A stretch of DNA of 16,102 nt from the NCBI GenBank assembly GCA_003449595.1, contig DMHB01000397.1:1-16102 (forward strand), given 5' to 3'. Below, piece after piece: positions 1 to 8,600 of the stretch (position 1 is its first letter; the number at the start of each line of letters is the position of its first letter). The notes beneath the pieces are model-generated. The model did not search any database, was not told the DNA's origin, and saw only the letters and a list, made by a program, of their open reading frames with translations. Source of the stretch: Microscillaceae bacterium (lineage in GTDB: Bacteria > Bacteroidota > Bacteroidia > Cytophagales > Microscillaceae). Made by a program: the position numbers and the translations under genes.

Positions 1-39
1 TTCAGTGCCAAGCTGTGAGTTTTACACTTTTTTGTCAGG

Positions 40-1443
40 TTAGTTTTCATCTACCAATACCAAATCCGCCTCCTTTGTTGTGCTGAGTTGCGGCAGAGCA
101 ACGTTGTTATTTTCTTTGTGTGAAGCCAAAGGGAGAGAGAAAAAGAACTTGGCTCCTTGGTTGGGCGTGCTTTCTACACCAATTTGTCCTTGATTTTGCA
201 GAATAAATGCTTTGCATAGGCTAAGCCCCAATCCGCTCCCCTTTTCGTTGGCAGTGCCCATGGTAGAATGATAGGCTTCGCCAAAAAGTTTCGCTTGGTT
301 TTCTGCACTGATGCCAATGCCATTGTCTTGCACACTTACCCAGGCTTGGTGTTGGTCTATATCGGTTTGAATGCGAATATTTCCCTCTTGAAAAGAAAAC
401 TTGATGGCGTTTCCAAGTAAATTATGGATTACTACTCCTACCATATCGCTATCGGCATAGACCCAGAGCGGAGGCGCATTGAAGACTATTTTCAGCCGTT
501 TCTGCTTCCAAATAGGGGATAGCAATTCAATTTTCTCTTGTATTATCGGTACTAAATCAAACACAACAGGCTGGGCTTCGATGCCTTGCCGCTGCGAGAG
601 CGACCATTGCAACAGGTTATCGACCAATTGCGAGGTTTTTTGTACATCGTTGTAAAGGTTTCCGGCGATCATTTGTATTTCATCGGTAGTGAGATTACCT
701 TCTTTGAGCAGCCCTAAAGCACCGGTTAGTGAGTTGAGCGGCGCACGCACGTCGTGAGAAATGAGTGAAAACAGCCGGTTCTGAATTTCATTGGCACGTT
801 CTAAGCTGCTGTTTTGCAAAGCCAGGGTATGAGCCTGTTTGGCCAAAGTTTCTTTTTGTTGTAATACTTTTTGCTGCTCACGTTCATAGTTTTTTCTAAA
901 CTCATACACTCCCATTGCTACCATCATAAATGCCCAAGAAATACTGATGCAGATATCCAAATAGCGGGTAATTGCGTCGGGGTAAGGAATGACCCAAGTC
1001 GGGAAAAGCGCCTCTAGGGTAATGAGCAAGTAGATATGCAACAAGCCAAGCAGGGTATGAAAGACCGGATAACGAGAAACCACCACGTTGATAAATAAAG
1101 GAATGAACAGCAAATACCCAATGGCGCTTTGGATGCCCCCGTTGGCAAACCAAACCAACGACATTACTATTTTCAAAAAGATATTTTGGGGTACTAAAAC
1201 AATGCTGAACTTTTGCTTTGCCCGCGATAAATAGTAAAAGGCAAAAATGACAATGGTTACAAAAAAGTTGACAACGTGCATTACCCAAGGCATCCCAATG
1301 AGGATATTGGCAAAGAAATTAGCTACACATCCCCAAGTGGCGTGAAACATAAAAATGTGGAAAATACGCTCGGCTAAACCAAATTTTTCTTCGCTACCGG
1401 TAATTGAAAAATGGCGTAATTTTTTAAGTTTTTCCGACATCAT
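40..1443 (-). CDS. Membrane-bound sensor histidine kinase
   Basis: Autophosphorylating sensor kinase of a two-component system, in the inner membrane. Numbered from the ATG at 1443 (467 aa), about five or six hydrophobic segments occupy residues 28-178. They contain no sensor family I can name. A Gln/Lys/Glu-rich coiled-coil linker follows at about 184-224. The HisKA H-box is SHDVRAPL, with the phospho-accepting His at about 230. The HATPase_c domain has an N-box (HNLLGNAIKFS, key Asn about 345), a G1 box (DNGIGIS, Asp about 373) and a G2 box (GSGLGLSLCK, about 402-410). All catalytic boxes look intact. The frame stays open upstream to a TTG at 1545, but the first ATGs (1443 or 1440, giving MMSEKL or MSEKL) are preferred. 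No response regulator gene is visible next to it, so its partner is unknown. The last residues (ADLVLVDEN) resemble the first strand of a receiver domain but end at a stop at 40-42. The gene is divergent from the uncharacterised gene at 1687. Confidence 0.95.
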   Translation of the reverse strand: MMSEKLKKLRHFSITGSEEKFGLAERIFHIFMFHATWGCVANFFANILIGMPWVMHVVNFFVTIVIFAFYYLSRAKQKFSIVLVPQNIFLKIVMSLVWFANGGIQSAIGYLLFIPLFINVVVSRYPVFHTLLGLLHIYLLITLEALFPTWVIPYPDAITRYLDICISISWAFMMVAMGVYEFRKNYEREQQKVLQQKETLAKQAHTLALQNSSLERANEIQNRLFSLISHDVRAPLNSLTGALGLLKEGNLTTDEIQMIAGNLYNDVQKTSQLVDNLLQWSLSQRQGIEAQPVVFDLVPIIQEKIELLSPIWKQKRLKIVFNAPPLWVYADSDMVGVVIHNLLGNAIKFSFQEGNIRIQTDIDQHQAWVSVQDNGIGISAENQAKLFGEAYHSTMGTANEKGSGLGLSLCKAFILQNQGQIGVESTPNQGAKFFFSLPLASHKENNNVALPQLSTTKEADLVLVDEN

Positions 1444-1590
1444 AACTATTGAAATGGTTTTGATAGTATTACAGCAATCTATAACCTCAAACAATGTAAA
1501 TTGTTGGTGATTTTGCTGCTTTTTGTTTGCCAAGCTGTTCCTCAAAAACCTATTTCTTCAAAATTTTATTTGCTGTTACAGATTAATTTC

Positions 1591-1618
1591 CAAATATATC
1601 TATCGGAAATTTGGCAAA
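1591..1618 (-). promoter_or_regulatory. Candidate promoter for the histidine kinase
   Basis: On the minus strand the -7 sequence TATATTTG (1598-1591) matches the Bacteroidota consensus TAnnTTTG exactly. A TTTG lies upstream at 1618-1615. The spacer is 16 bp, slightly shorter than usual for this promoter class. Initiation would fall near 1584, leaving a leader of about 140 nt to the ATG at 1443. Inferred from consensus only. Confidence 0.4.
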
Positions 1619-1628
1619 TCCGTTTTAA

Positions 1629-1659
1629 TTTGTAAGAATATATTGCATTTTTAGGTTTT
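1629..1659 (+). promoter_or_regulatory. Candidate promoter for the uncharacterised gene at 1687
   Basis: TTTG at 1629-1632, a 19-bp spacer, then TAGGTTTT at 1652-1659. The -7 has one mismatch to TAnnTTTG. Predicted initiation near 1666 would give a leader of about 20 nt. It lies close to the divergent kinase promoter candidate, so one regulator bound between them could affect both genes. Consensus match only. Confidence 0.35.
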
Positions 1660-1686
1660 AAATACCTATTTCCAAATCAAATCCTT

Positions 1687-2400
1687 ATGAAAAATTTAGC
1701 ACAAGACTGGTTGACCCAAGGCATCATCGACTTTGAGTACAAAAAATATGTACTCTTGGCCTATTTGCAAGAAGTAAAGGCCAATTTTGATCGGGTAAAA
1801 CTCTATCCCTATTTATCGGATGTAGTATTTCATTACCAAAACTTGATTTCTATTCGCAACAATCAGGAATTATTTTATGAAAAATTTTCGCAAAAATTGA
1901 CCCGTGCCGATTTCGAACAGCTCACCTTACATTATGAAAAAATTGTAAAAAATGATGCACTGATGGAGGAATTAGGCAGTATCATTGCTTTTGCTATTCC
2001 ACAAATCAAAACGATGTTGGACGAGGGCAAAGATTTGTATGAACACATAGAAAGCCATCTTGAAATCAACACCATTGGATTAACCCCTTTGCACGACGGC
2101 GAAGGTTATTTATTCATCGATGAGGCGGGCATTCGCGAAATCAAGGTTTATACTTACCAACTGGCTTTGTTTGAAAATGCTACTGAGAAATACCGCGCCC
2201 TTCATTTACAATATTTGGATAGTGTGCACAAATCAATATTTCATACAGTAGAGCAAATCAAAGTGGATGTTATCAAAAAACATCGCCATATTCCTAATCC
2301 TGCAACCTTTCTTATCCATTCAAAAATTTATTGTCCTTTGCAGGAAACCTTGCTCCCGATAGCCAAACGCCTGCTGATGAAACACCTACAGGCCGCTTAA
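1687..2400 (+). CDS. Uncharacterised helical cytoplasmic protein
   Basis: I recognise no characterised domain, so I assign no function. The 237-residue product starts at ATG 1687 (MKNLAQDWLTQGIIDFEYKK). It has no signal peptide, no membrane segment and no obvious catalytic motif. Composition is rich in Leu, Ile, Glu, Lys, Tyr and His, with long amphipathic stretches (about residues 10-120 and 155-200) that suggest a mostly alpha-helical fold. A short central part (about 127-150, around TIGLTPLHDGEGYLFID) looks more strand-like. Codon use resembles its neighbours and the frame is clean over its whole length, supporting a real gene. It is divergent from the sensor kinase and is followed by a 187-bp gap before the TonB-dependent receptor. 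Similar unannotated proteins probably occur in other Bacteroidota, but that is an impression and not a search result. Confidence 0.8.
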   Translation: MKNLAQDWLTQGIIDFEYKKYVLLAYLQEVKANFDRVKLYPYLSDVVFHYQNLISIRNNQELFYEKFSQKLTRADFEQLTLHYEKIVKNDALMEELGSIIAFAIPQIKTMLDEGKDLYEHIESHLEINTIGLTPLHDGEGYLFIDEAGIREIKVYTYQLALFENATEKYRALHLQYLDSVHKSIFHTVEQIKVDVIKKHRHIPNPATFLIHSKIYCPLQETLLPIAKRLLMKHLQAA

Positions 2401-2509
2401 AGATAGGACTACTTTGGTGTTGGGGAGATAGAATGGGAGTTTTTTGTATCAGAACTTGAGTCGTTCAAAACTTTACCTGTATTTGTGCAAACAAGTTCCA
2501 TAGAATTAC

Positions 2510-2540
2510 TTGCATTTCTAAAGATTTAGATTGAACTTTG
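2510..2540 (+). promoter_or_regulatory. Candidate promoter for the TonB-dependent receptor
   Basis: TTG at 2510-2512, a 20-bp spacer, then GAACTTTG at 2533-2540 (one mismatch to TAnnTTTG), followed by C. Initiation near 2547 would give a leader of about 40 nt to the ATG at 2588. The rest of the 2401-2587 gap shows no convincing terminator or other element. Confidence 0.4.
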
Positions 2541-2587
2541 CCATACTTTTTTTGTATTTAAACAAATCGGAAAACAATTTAAGCAAG

Positions 2588-5560
2588 ATGAAACACAATT
2601 TACTCAGGTTATTTACAACCGTGTTTTTTTGGTGTTTTTTGGCCGGCTTTTCAGCTTATGCCCAAACCACCATCACCGGTACTGTAACTGACGCTATGAC
2701 AGGCGATCCCTTACCCGGGGTCAACGTAAAGGTTGAAGGTACTATTTCAGGTACTATCACCAATGGTTCAGGTCAATATACCTTGAACGTGCGCTCGGTG
2801 CAAGATTTGCGCCTTATTTTTTCATTTGTAGGCTATGAGAGCCAAGTAGTGGATGCTTCAGGTACACAAGGAAGCTTAGATGTACAATTGGCTGAGCAAG
2901 TCAACATTGGTGAAGAAGTGGTTGTATCGGCTTCGCGTGTGGAAGAAAAAATTATGGAATCGCCCGTAACCATTGAAAAGATGGACATCTTGGCTATCCA
3001 ACAATCATCTACACCTGATTTCTACGATGGCATTTCTAAATTAAAAGGCGTACAAACTTACTCAGGCAGTTTAACCCTTACCTCTATCAACACACGTGGT
3101 TTTGCTACCATTGCCAACACCCGTTTTGTACAATTGATCGACGGTATGGATAACTCTGCTCCTTTGTTGAACTTCCCAACCGGTAACATCGTCGGTATTT
3201 CTGACTTAGATGTTGAAAGTGTAGAATTAGTACCTGGTGCTGCTTCTGCCTTGTATGGTCCGAATGCTTTCAATGGTATTTTGATGATGCAAAGCAAAAG
3301 TCCCTTCGATTACCAAGGTTTGAGCGCCAACGTAAAAATTGGGGTTACCAATTCAAGTACCAATGCAGGCGGTTTCAACACTGGCAACCAAGCTGGTTTG
3401 GCTCACGGCACTAATCCTTACTACCAAGCACAAATTCGCTATGCTAAGTCTTTATTCAAAGACAAATTGGCATTCAAAGTGAATTTCTCTTATTTGGCTG
3501 GTCAAGATTGGAGAGCGAACGACTATACTTCTTTCCGTACCGATGTATCGAACTACTTCTTGCCTCCCGGCCAATTGCCCGGCCCCGGCAATCCTAACTT
3601 CGACGGTTTGAACTTGTATGGTGATGAAACTAACATTTCTTTATCAAACCCCGCGTTGATCGGTGCGCTTTCGGCAGGTTTAGCTCCTAACTTTGCACCT
3701 TTCTTTGGCGGTAGCACTGCCGCGGCGACTGCTGCGTTGAACCCACGTTTGACTTCCTTATTTGCAGGACAAAGTGTAAACCGTACCGGTTTCCGTGAGC
3801 AAGATATTTTGGATAACAACAACGCTACCAGTATCAAAGCAGATGCAGCTATTCACTATCGTATTACCGATAAGTTGGAGTTGAGCTACAACTACCGCAT
3901 TGGCTCAGGTAATACTGTTTACCAAGGTGGCGAGCGTTACGCATTGCGTAACTTCAACATTCAATTCCATAAATTGGAGTTGAAAGGTAAAAACTTCTTT
4001 GTGCGTGGGTATATGTCTCAAACCGGCGACGGTGATTCATACAACCTTTCAGCTTTGGGTGCTTTCGCCAACGAGCGTCTGGCTCCTACAGCTTCTGTTT
4101 GGTTTCCCGGCTATGCACAACAGTTTACCGGCAATTTGATCGGCCAAATGACCGCCGCAGGTCAAACTCCGCTTTGGTTAGCTGGCGCTTATATTCCCAC
4201 CAACGACCAAATCGCTACTGCCCACGCTTTTGCTCGTGCAGTGATGGACAATGGCGTGAACCCATTGACTGGTGCTCCTGTAACCATTGCAGGCTTAACT
4301 CCACGCCCTGCGGCTGGCTCTCAAGAATTTAACACTTTGATGGGTGCTGTACGTGCCGATTTGTTCAAGAGACCTGTACCTGGTGCTGGTTTCGTTGACC
4401 AGTCACGTTTGTATCACGGTGAATTTAACTACAACTTCAAAGATTTGTGGAGCTGGATGGAAATCCAAGTAGGTGGTAATTTCCGCCGTTACGATTTGTT
4501 CTCGAACAATACCGTTTACAACGAAGTACGTGAGGCAGGTGGTCAGCCACAACGCATCACCATCGACGAATTTGGTGCTTATGTTCAATTGAGCAAGCGT
4601 TTCATCGACGATCATTTGAAAGTTACTGCTTCATTGCGTTTGGATAAAAACCAAAACTTTGCAGAGCAGTTCAACCCACGTGTATCGGCTGTTTATACCT
4701 TAGGTGCTAACCGCCAACACAATATCCGTGCGTCGTTCCAAACAGGTTTGCGTATTCCTGATACCCAAGCCCAGTTCATTTTCTTCCCTGCCAGTTCTGG
4801 TATCTTGTTAGGTGGTACATCGGCCAACGCTGCCCGTTATGGTATTTTCAATGGTGGAGCTACCGACTTAGCAGGCAACCCTATCAACTTGCGTTTCATT
4901 CAGCCTGAGCGCCTGTATGCTTACGAAGTGGGTTACAAAGGTATCATTGGCGACAAGTTGATGCTTGATTTGAACTATTACTACAACACCTATGAAAACT
5001 TCGTAACAGCGCAAAGTGTACGAGCTATCAATGGTGGTGCAGATGCCGCTTTCGTAACTGCAACCAACCCAACTGGTGCATTCCCTGCCGGAACAATCTT
5101 CCGTCCTTACTTCAACTCAAACATTCCTATCAGTTCTCAAGGAGCTGCACTTGGTTTCACCTACAAGCTGCCTAAAACAATGGTGCTTTATGGTAACTAC
5201 TCTTGGAATGAGTTCAATGCCAATGTGCCTGCCGGCCAAACCTTTGAAGTACAATTCAACACGCCTCAAAACCGCTTCACAGTGGGTGTGAGCAGCCGTG
5301 AAGTTGCCAAAAACTTAGGTTTCGATATTTCATATCGTTGGCAAGAACGCTTTGTATGGCAAAATGCCTTTGCCAATGGTATTATGCCAGGCTTTGGTGT
5401 ATTAGACGCTATGGTTAGCTACAAAGTGAAAGATTGGAAAACTATGTTCAAAGTAGGTGCTAACAACTTATTGGGTCAAGACTACCGTACTAACTTCGGC
5501 GGTCCTTGGGTTGGTCAGTTGTACTACATCTCTATTACTTTCGACGAATTCTTGCGATAA
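2588..5560 (+). CDS. TonB-dependent outer-membrane receptor
   Basis: Outer-membrane active transporter of 990 aa, energised through TonB. From the ATG at 2588 there is a signal peptide (MKHNLLRLFTTVFFW..., predicted cleavage after Ala25 of AYA|Q). Upstream in-frame codons begin with TTG at 2531 and would spoil the signal peptide, so the ATG is preferred. Residues 28-103 are a carboxypeptidase-regulatory-like domain (ITGTVTDAMTGDPLPGVNV ... FVGYESQ). A TonB-box-like EEVVVSASR follows at about 109-117. The plug is about 120-235 (INTRGF, LIDGMD, VELVPGAASALYGPNAFNGI). The remainder is a beta-barrel ending LYYISITFDEFLR. No SusD-like lipoprotein gene follows, so this is not a typical Sus/PUL pair, and the ligand cannot be told from sequence. 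Arginine codons are strongly CGT-biased, unlike most neighbours, suggesting high expression. The gene is closed by a strong terminator. Confidence 0.95.
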   Translation: MKHNLLRLFTTVFFWCFLAGFSAYAQTTITGTVTDAMTGDPLPGVNVKVEGTISGTITNGSGQYTLNVRSVQDLRLIFSFVGYESQVVDASGTQGSLDVQLAEQVNIGEEVVVSASRVEEKIMESPVTIEKMDILAIQQSSTPDFYDGISKLKGVQTYSGSLTLTSINTRGFATIANTRFVQLIDGMDNSAPLLNFPTGNIVGISDLDVESVELVPGAASALYGPNAFNGILMMQSKSPFDYQGLSANVKIGVTNSSTNAGGFNTGNQAGLAHGTNPYYQAQIRYAKSLFKDKLAFKVNFSYLAGQDWRANDYTSFRTDVSNYFLPPGQLPGPGNPNFDGLNLYGDETNISLSNPALIGALSAGLAPNFAPFFGGSTAAATAALNPRLTSLFAGQSVNRTGFREQDILDNNNATSIKADAAIHYRITDKLELSYNYRIGSGNTVYQGGERYALRNFNIQFHKLELKGKNFFVRGYMSQTGDGDSYNLSALGAFANERLAPTASVWFPGYAQQFTGNLIGQMTAAGQTPLWLAGAYIPTNDQIATAHAFARAVMDNGVNPLTGAPVTIAGLTPRPAAGSQEFNTLMGAVRADLFKRPVPGAGFVDQSRLYHGEFNYNFKDLWSWMEIQVGGNFRRYDLFSNNTVYNEVREAGGQPQRITIDEFGAYVQLSKRFIDDHLKVTASLRLDKNQNFAEQFNPRVSAVYTLGANRQHNIRASFQTGLRIPDTQAQFIFFPASSGILLGGTSANAARYGIFNGGATDLAGNPINLRFIQPERLYAYEVGYKGIIGDKLMLDLNYYYNTYENFVTAQSVRAINGGADAAFVTATNPTGAFPAGTIFRPYFNSNIPISSQGAALGFTYKLPKTMVLYGNYSWNEFNANVPAGQTFEVQFNTPQNRFTVGVSSREVAKNLGFDISYRWQERFVWQNAFANGIMPGFGVLDAMVSYKVKDWKTMFKVGANNLLGQDYRTNFGGPWVGQLYYISITFDEFLR

Positions 5561-5585
5561 GCCATTCGTTACAAGTTGATTTATG

Positions 5586-5619
5586 GAGGCTGCCCCACAC
5601 GGGGCAGCCTCTTTTTTTT
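5586..5619 (+). terminator. Strong intrinsic terminator after the TonB-dependent receptor
   Basis: A perfect 11-bp GC-rich stem (GAGGCTGCCCC at 5586-5596 with GGGGCAGCCTC at 5601-5611), an ACAC loop and eight consecutive T residues at 5612-5619. The complementary side has no matching T-tract, so it acts on plus-strand transcription. It separates the receptor from the propeller gene transcriptionally. Confidence 0.95.
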
Positions 5620-5694
5620 GTGATCTGCAAAACACGATTTTTTCTTAGCTTTATCACTTCAATTTATTTTTAAAACAACTAAACGGCCTTTGCC

Positions 5695-8600
5695 ATGAAC
5701 AAATTAATATGGGGTTGGTGTCTTGTTGTACTTTGTCTGGGTTTGTTGCCCTTGGCGAGTAAAGCACAAGAGAAAAAAACCTCCAAAACATCCAAAGAAG
5801 CTGAAAAAGAAAAAAAAGCAAAATCCACTGCACAAATTCTTTTTGAAGAAAAATACTTCAACTCCCTCAAATGGCGCAATGTTGGCCCTTTTAGAGGCGG
5901 GCGTAGCTGCGCTGTAACCGGAGTGCCGGGCAAACCCAACTTATTTTACTTTGGTGCTACCGGCGGAGGTGTTTGGAAAAGCCAAGATGCAGGCGGCACT
6001 TGGGCCAATATTTCGGATGGTTTTTTCGGCGGGTCGATCGGCGCTGTGGCCGTAAGTGAGTGGGACAACAACGTCATATATGTGGGTACTGGCGAGAAAA
6101 CTGTGCGGGGCAATGTTTCGCACGGCAACGGCATGTGGAAATCGGTCGATGCAGGCAAAACTTGGCAAAATGTAGGTCTGACCGACAGCCGCCACATTTG
6201 TCGTGTTCGGATACATCCAAAAAATCCTGACCTGGTCTATGCAGCCGCTTTGGGACACTTATTTGGCTCCAACGAAGAAAGGGGCGTATTTAGAAGCAAA
6301 GATGGCGGCCAAACTTGGGAAAAGGTTCTTTTTGTCAACAACCAAGCTGGGGCAGTCGATTTGGTGATGGACCCTACCAATCCCCGCATTTTATATGCCA
6401 CCACTTGGCGCGTAATCCGTACCCCACATAGTTTAGAAAGCGGTGGCGAAGGATCAGGACTTTGGAAAAGTACAGATGGGGGCGACACGTGGACGGAGCT
6501 AACCAAAACCGCCACGGGGCTACCCAAAGGCACTTTAGGAATCATTGGTGTTACGGTTTCACCGATAAATCCTAACCGCGTTTGGGCTATTGTAGAAGCC
6601 GAAGACGGTGGTGTTTTCCGCTCAGAAGATGCTGGTAAAACCTGGGCTAAAATCAACGATGAACGAAAGCTGCGCCAACGCGCTTGGTATTATACCCGCA
6701 TTTATGCCGATACACAAAACCCCGATATGGTGTATGTGCTCAATGTGCAGATGCTGCGCTCGAAAGATGGAGGCAAAACCTACGAAAGCATCGAAACACC
6801 CCACGGCGACCATCACGATCTTTGGATTTCGCCCGAAGACCACGACCAAATGATTTTGGCCGACGACGGAGGCGCCCAAGTAAGTATGGACGGCGGTAAA
6901 ACCTGGTCAACCTACCTCAACCAGCCTACGGCGCAGTTTTACAGAGTGGCTACTGATAATTTTTTTCCTTACCGTATTTATGGAGGCCAACAAGACAATT
7001 CGGCGATGCGCATCGATAGCCGAGCACAAACCGGCGGGATCACAGAACGCAATTGGGAGGAAACCGCAGGCAGCGAGAGTGCACACATTGCGCCTCATCC
7101 TACCAACCCAGATGTGGCGTTTGGCACTTCTTATGGCGGATTGCTTACAAGACTTGACCACAGCACCGGCGACTTGCGTGCGGTCGATGTGTATCCTAAT
7201 AACCCGATGGGATGGGCGGCCAAAGATTTGAAATATCGTTTCCAATGGAATTTTCCGGTTTTGTTTTCTCCCCACCCGCCTTACGAATTGTATGCAGCGG
7301 CCAATGTACTGTTTAAAACCAGCAACGAAGGGCAAAGCTGGGAAGCCATCAGCCCAGACCTCACCCGCAATGATGCCTCCAAAATGGAAGCCTCCGGCGG
7401 GCCTATCACCAAAGACAATACCAGCGTAGAATATTATGGCACCATCTTCGCTTTGGCGGAATCGCACCACGAACCCGGGGTCATTTGGACCGGCTCTGAC
7501 GATGGCTTGGTGCACATCACCCGCGATGGTGGCAAATCGTGGGAAAATATTACCCCTAAGGGGATGCCCGAATGGATGATGGTGAATAGCATCGATATTC
7601 ATCCGACAGAAAAAGGGGGCGCTTATATCGCAGGCACTCGGTACAAATTGGATGATTTTGAACCGTATCTCTACAAGACAACCGACTATGGCAAAACCTG
7701 GACTAAAATCACCAATGGTATTGACAATGAGCATTTTACAAGGGTTGTGCGCTCTGACAAAAAACGTCCGGGAATGCTGTATGCCGGAACGGAAAGCGGG
7801 ATGTATATTTCGTTTGATGATGGCAACAATTGGCAACCTTTGCAACTGAATTTACCCATCGTACCCATCACCGACTTGGCCGTGAAAGACAACGATTTGG
7901 TTGCCGCCACCCAAGGCCGAGGTTACTGGATTTTAGATGACCTGACCGTTTTGCGGCAACTTTCGCCGGAGGTCAAGCAAGCTAATCAGTTCCTTTATCA
8001 GCCAAACCCGGCTTACAATATCTTGGTTGATAATTATGGATACGATGCGCGGTTTATGGGGCAAAATCCGCCCAACGGGGTGGTAGTGCATTATTACCTG
8101 CCACAAAAACCCGACACCAACTATGTGGTAAATCTTAGTTTTTTGGACGAAAGCGGTCAGCTCATTCGGCAATTTTCTACGAAAGTAAACGAGAAAAAAC
8201 CCGCCGAACTCAAAAATCAGCTAAAAGCCCAAGCCGGTGCCAATCGGTTTGTGTGGGATTTGCGCTACGAAGACGCAGAAACATTTGATGGACTCATTCT
8301 TTGGGCAGGAGGTATTCAGGGGCCGCGCTGTATTCCGGGGAAATATGAAGTGAGGCTTAGCATAAACGGACAGACCACCACCCAGCCTTTTGAAATTTTG
8401 AACGACCCCCGCAGCCCCAGCCAAGTGGAAGATTTACAGGCGTTGCTTGCTTTTCAGTTGGCCATCCGAGATAAATTGTCTGCCGTACACCGCACCATCA
8501 AACAAATCCGCCAAATCCGCGAAAGCGTACAAGCCTTGCAGAAACGCTGGGAAGGCAATGCTGATTTCAAAGATTTGGTGGATGCGGGCAAGCAATTGCT

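Noticed and set aside
1444..1545. Histidine kinase start at the TTG at 1545
   Set aside because: The added residues look non-coding (Asn/Gln/Lys-rich followed by a Cys-containing stretch), and ATG codons at 1443/1440 precede a typical N-terminus.
2401..2460. Possible terminator after the uncharacterised gene (T-run at 2441-2446)
   Set aside because: No stem of more than about four base pairs precedes the T-run.
6907..7845. 312-codon minus-strand open frame inside the propeller gene
   Set aside because: It is antisense to a clear Asp-box protein, and its translation has the odd His/Arg/Ile-rich composition of a shadow frame.
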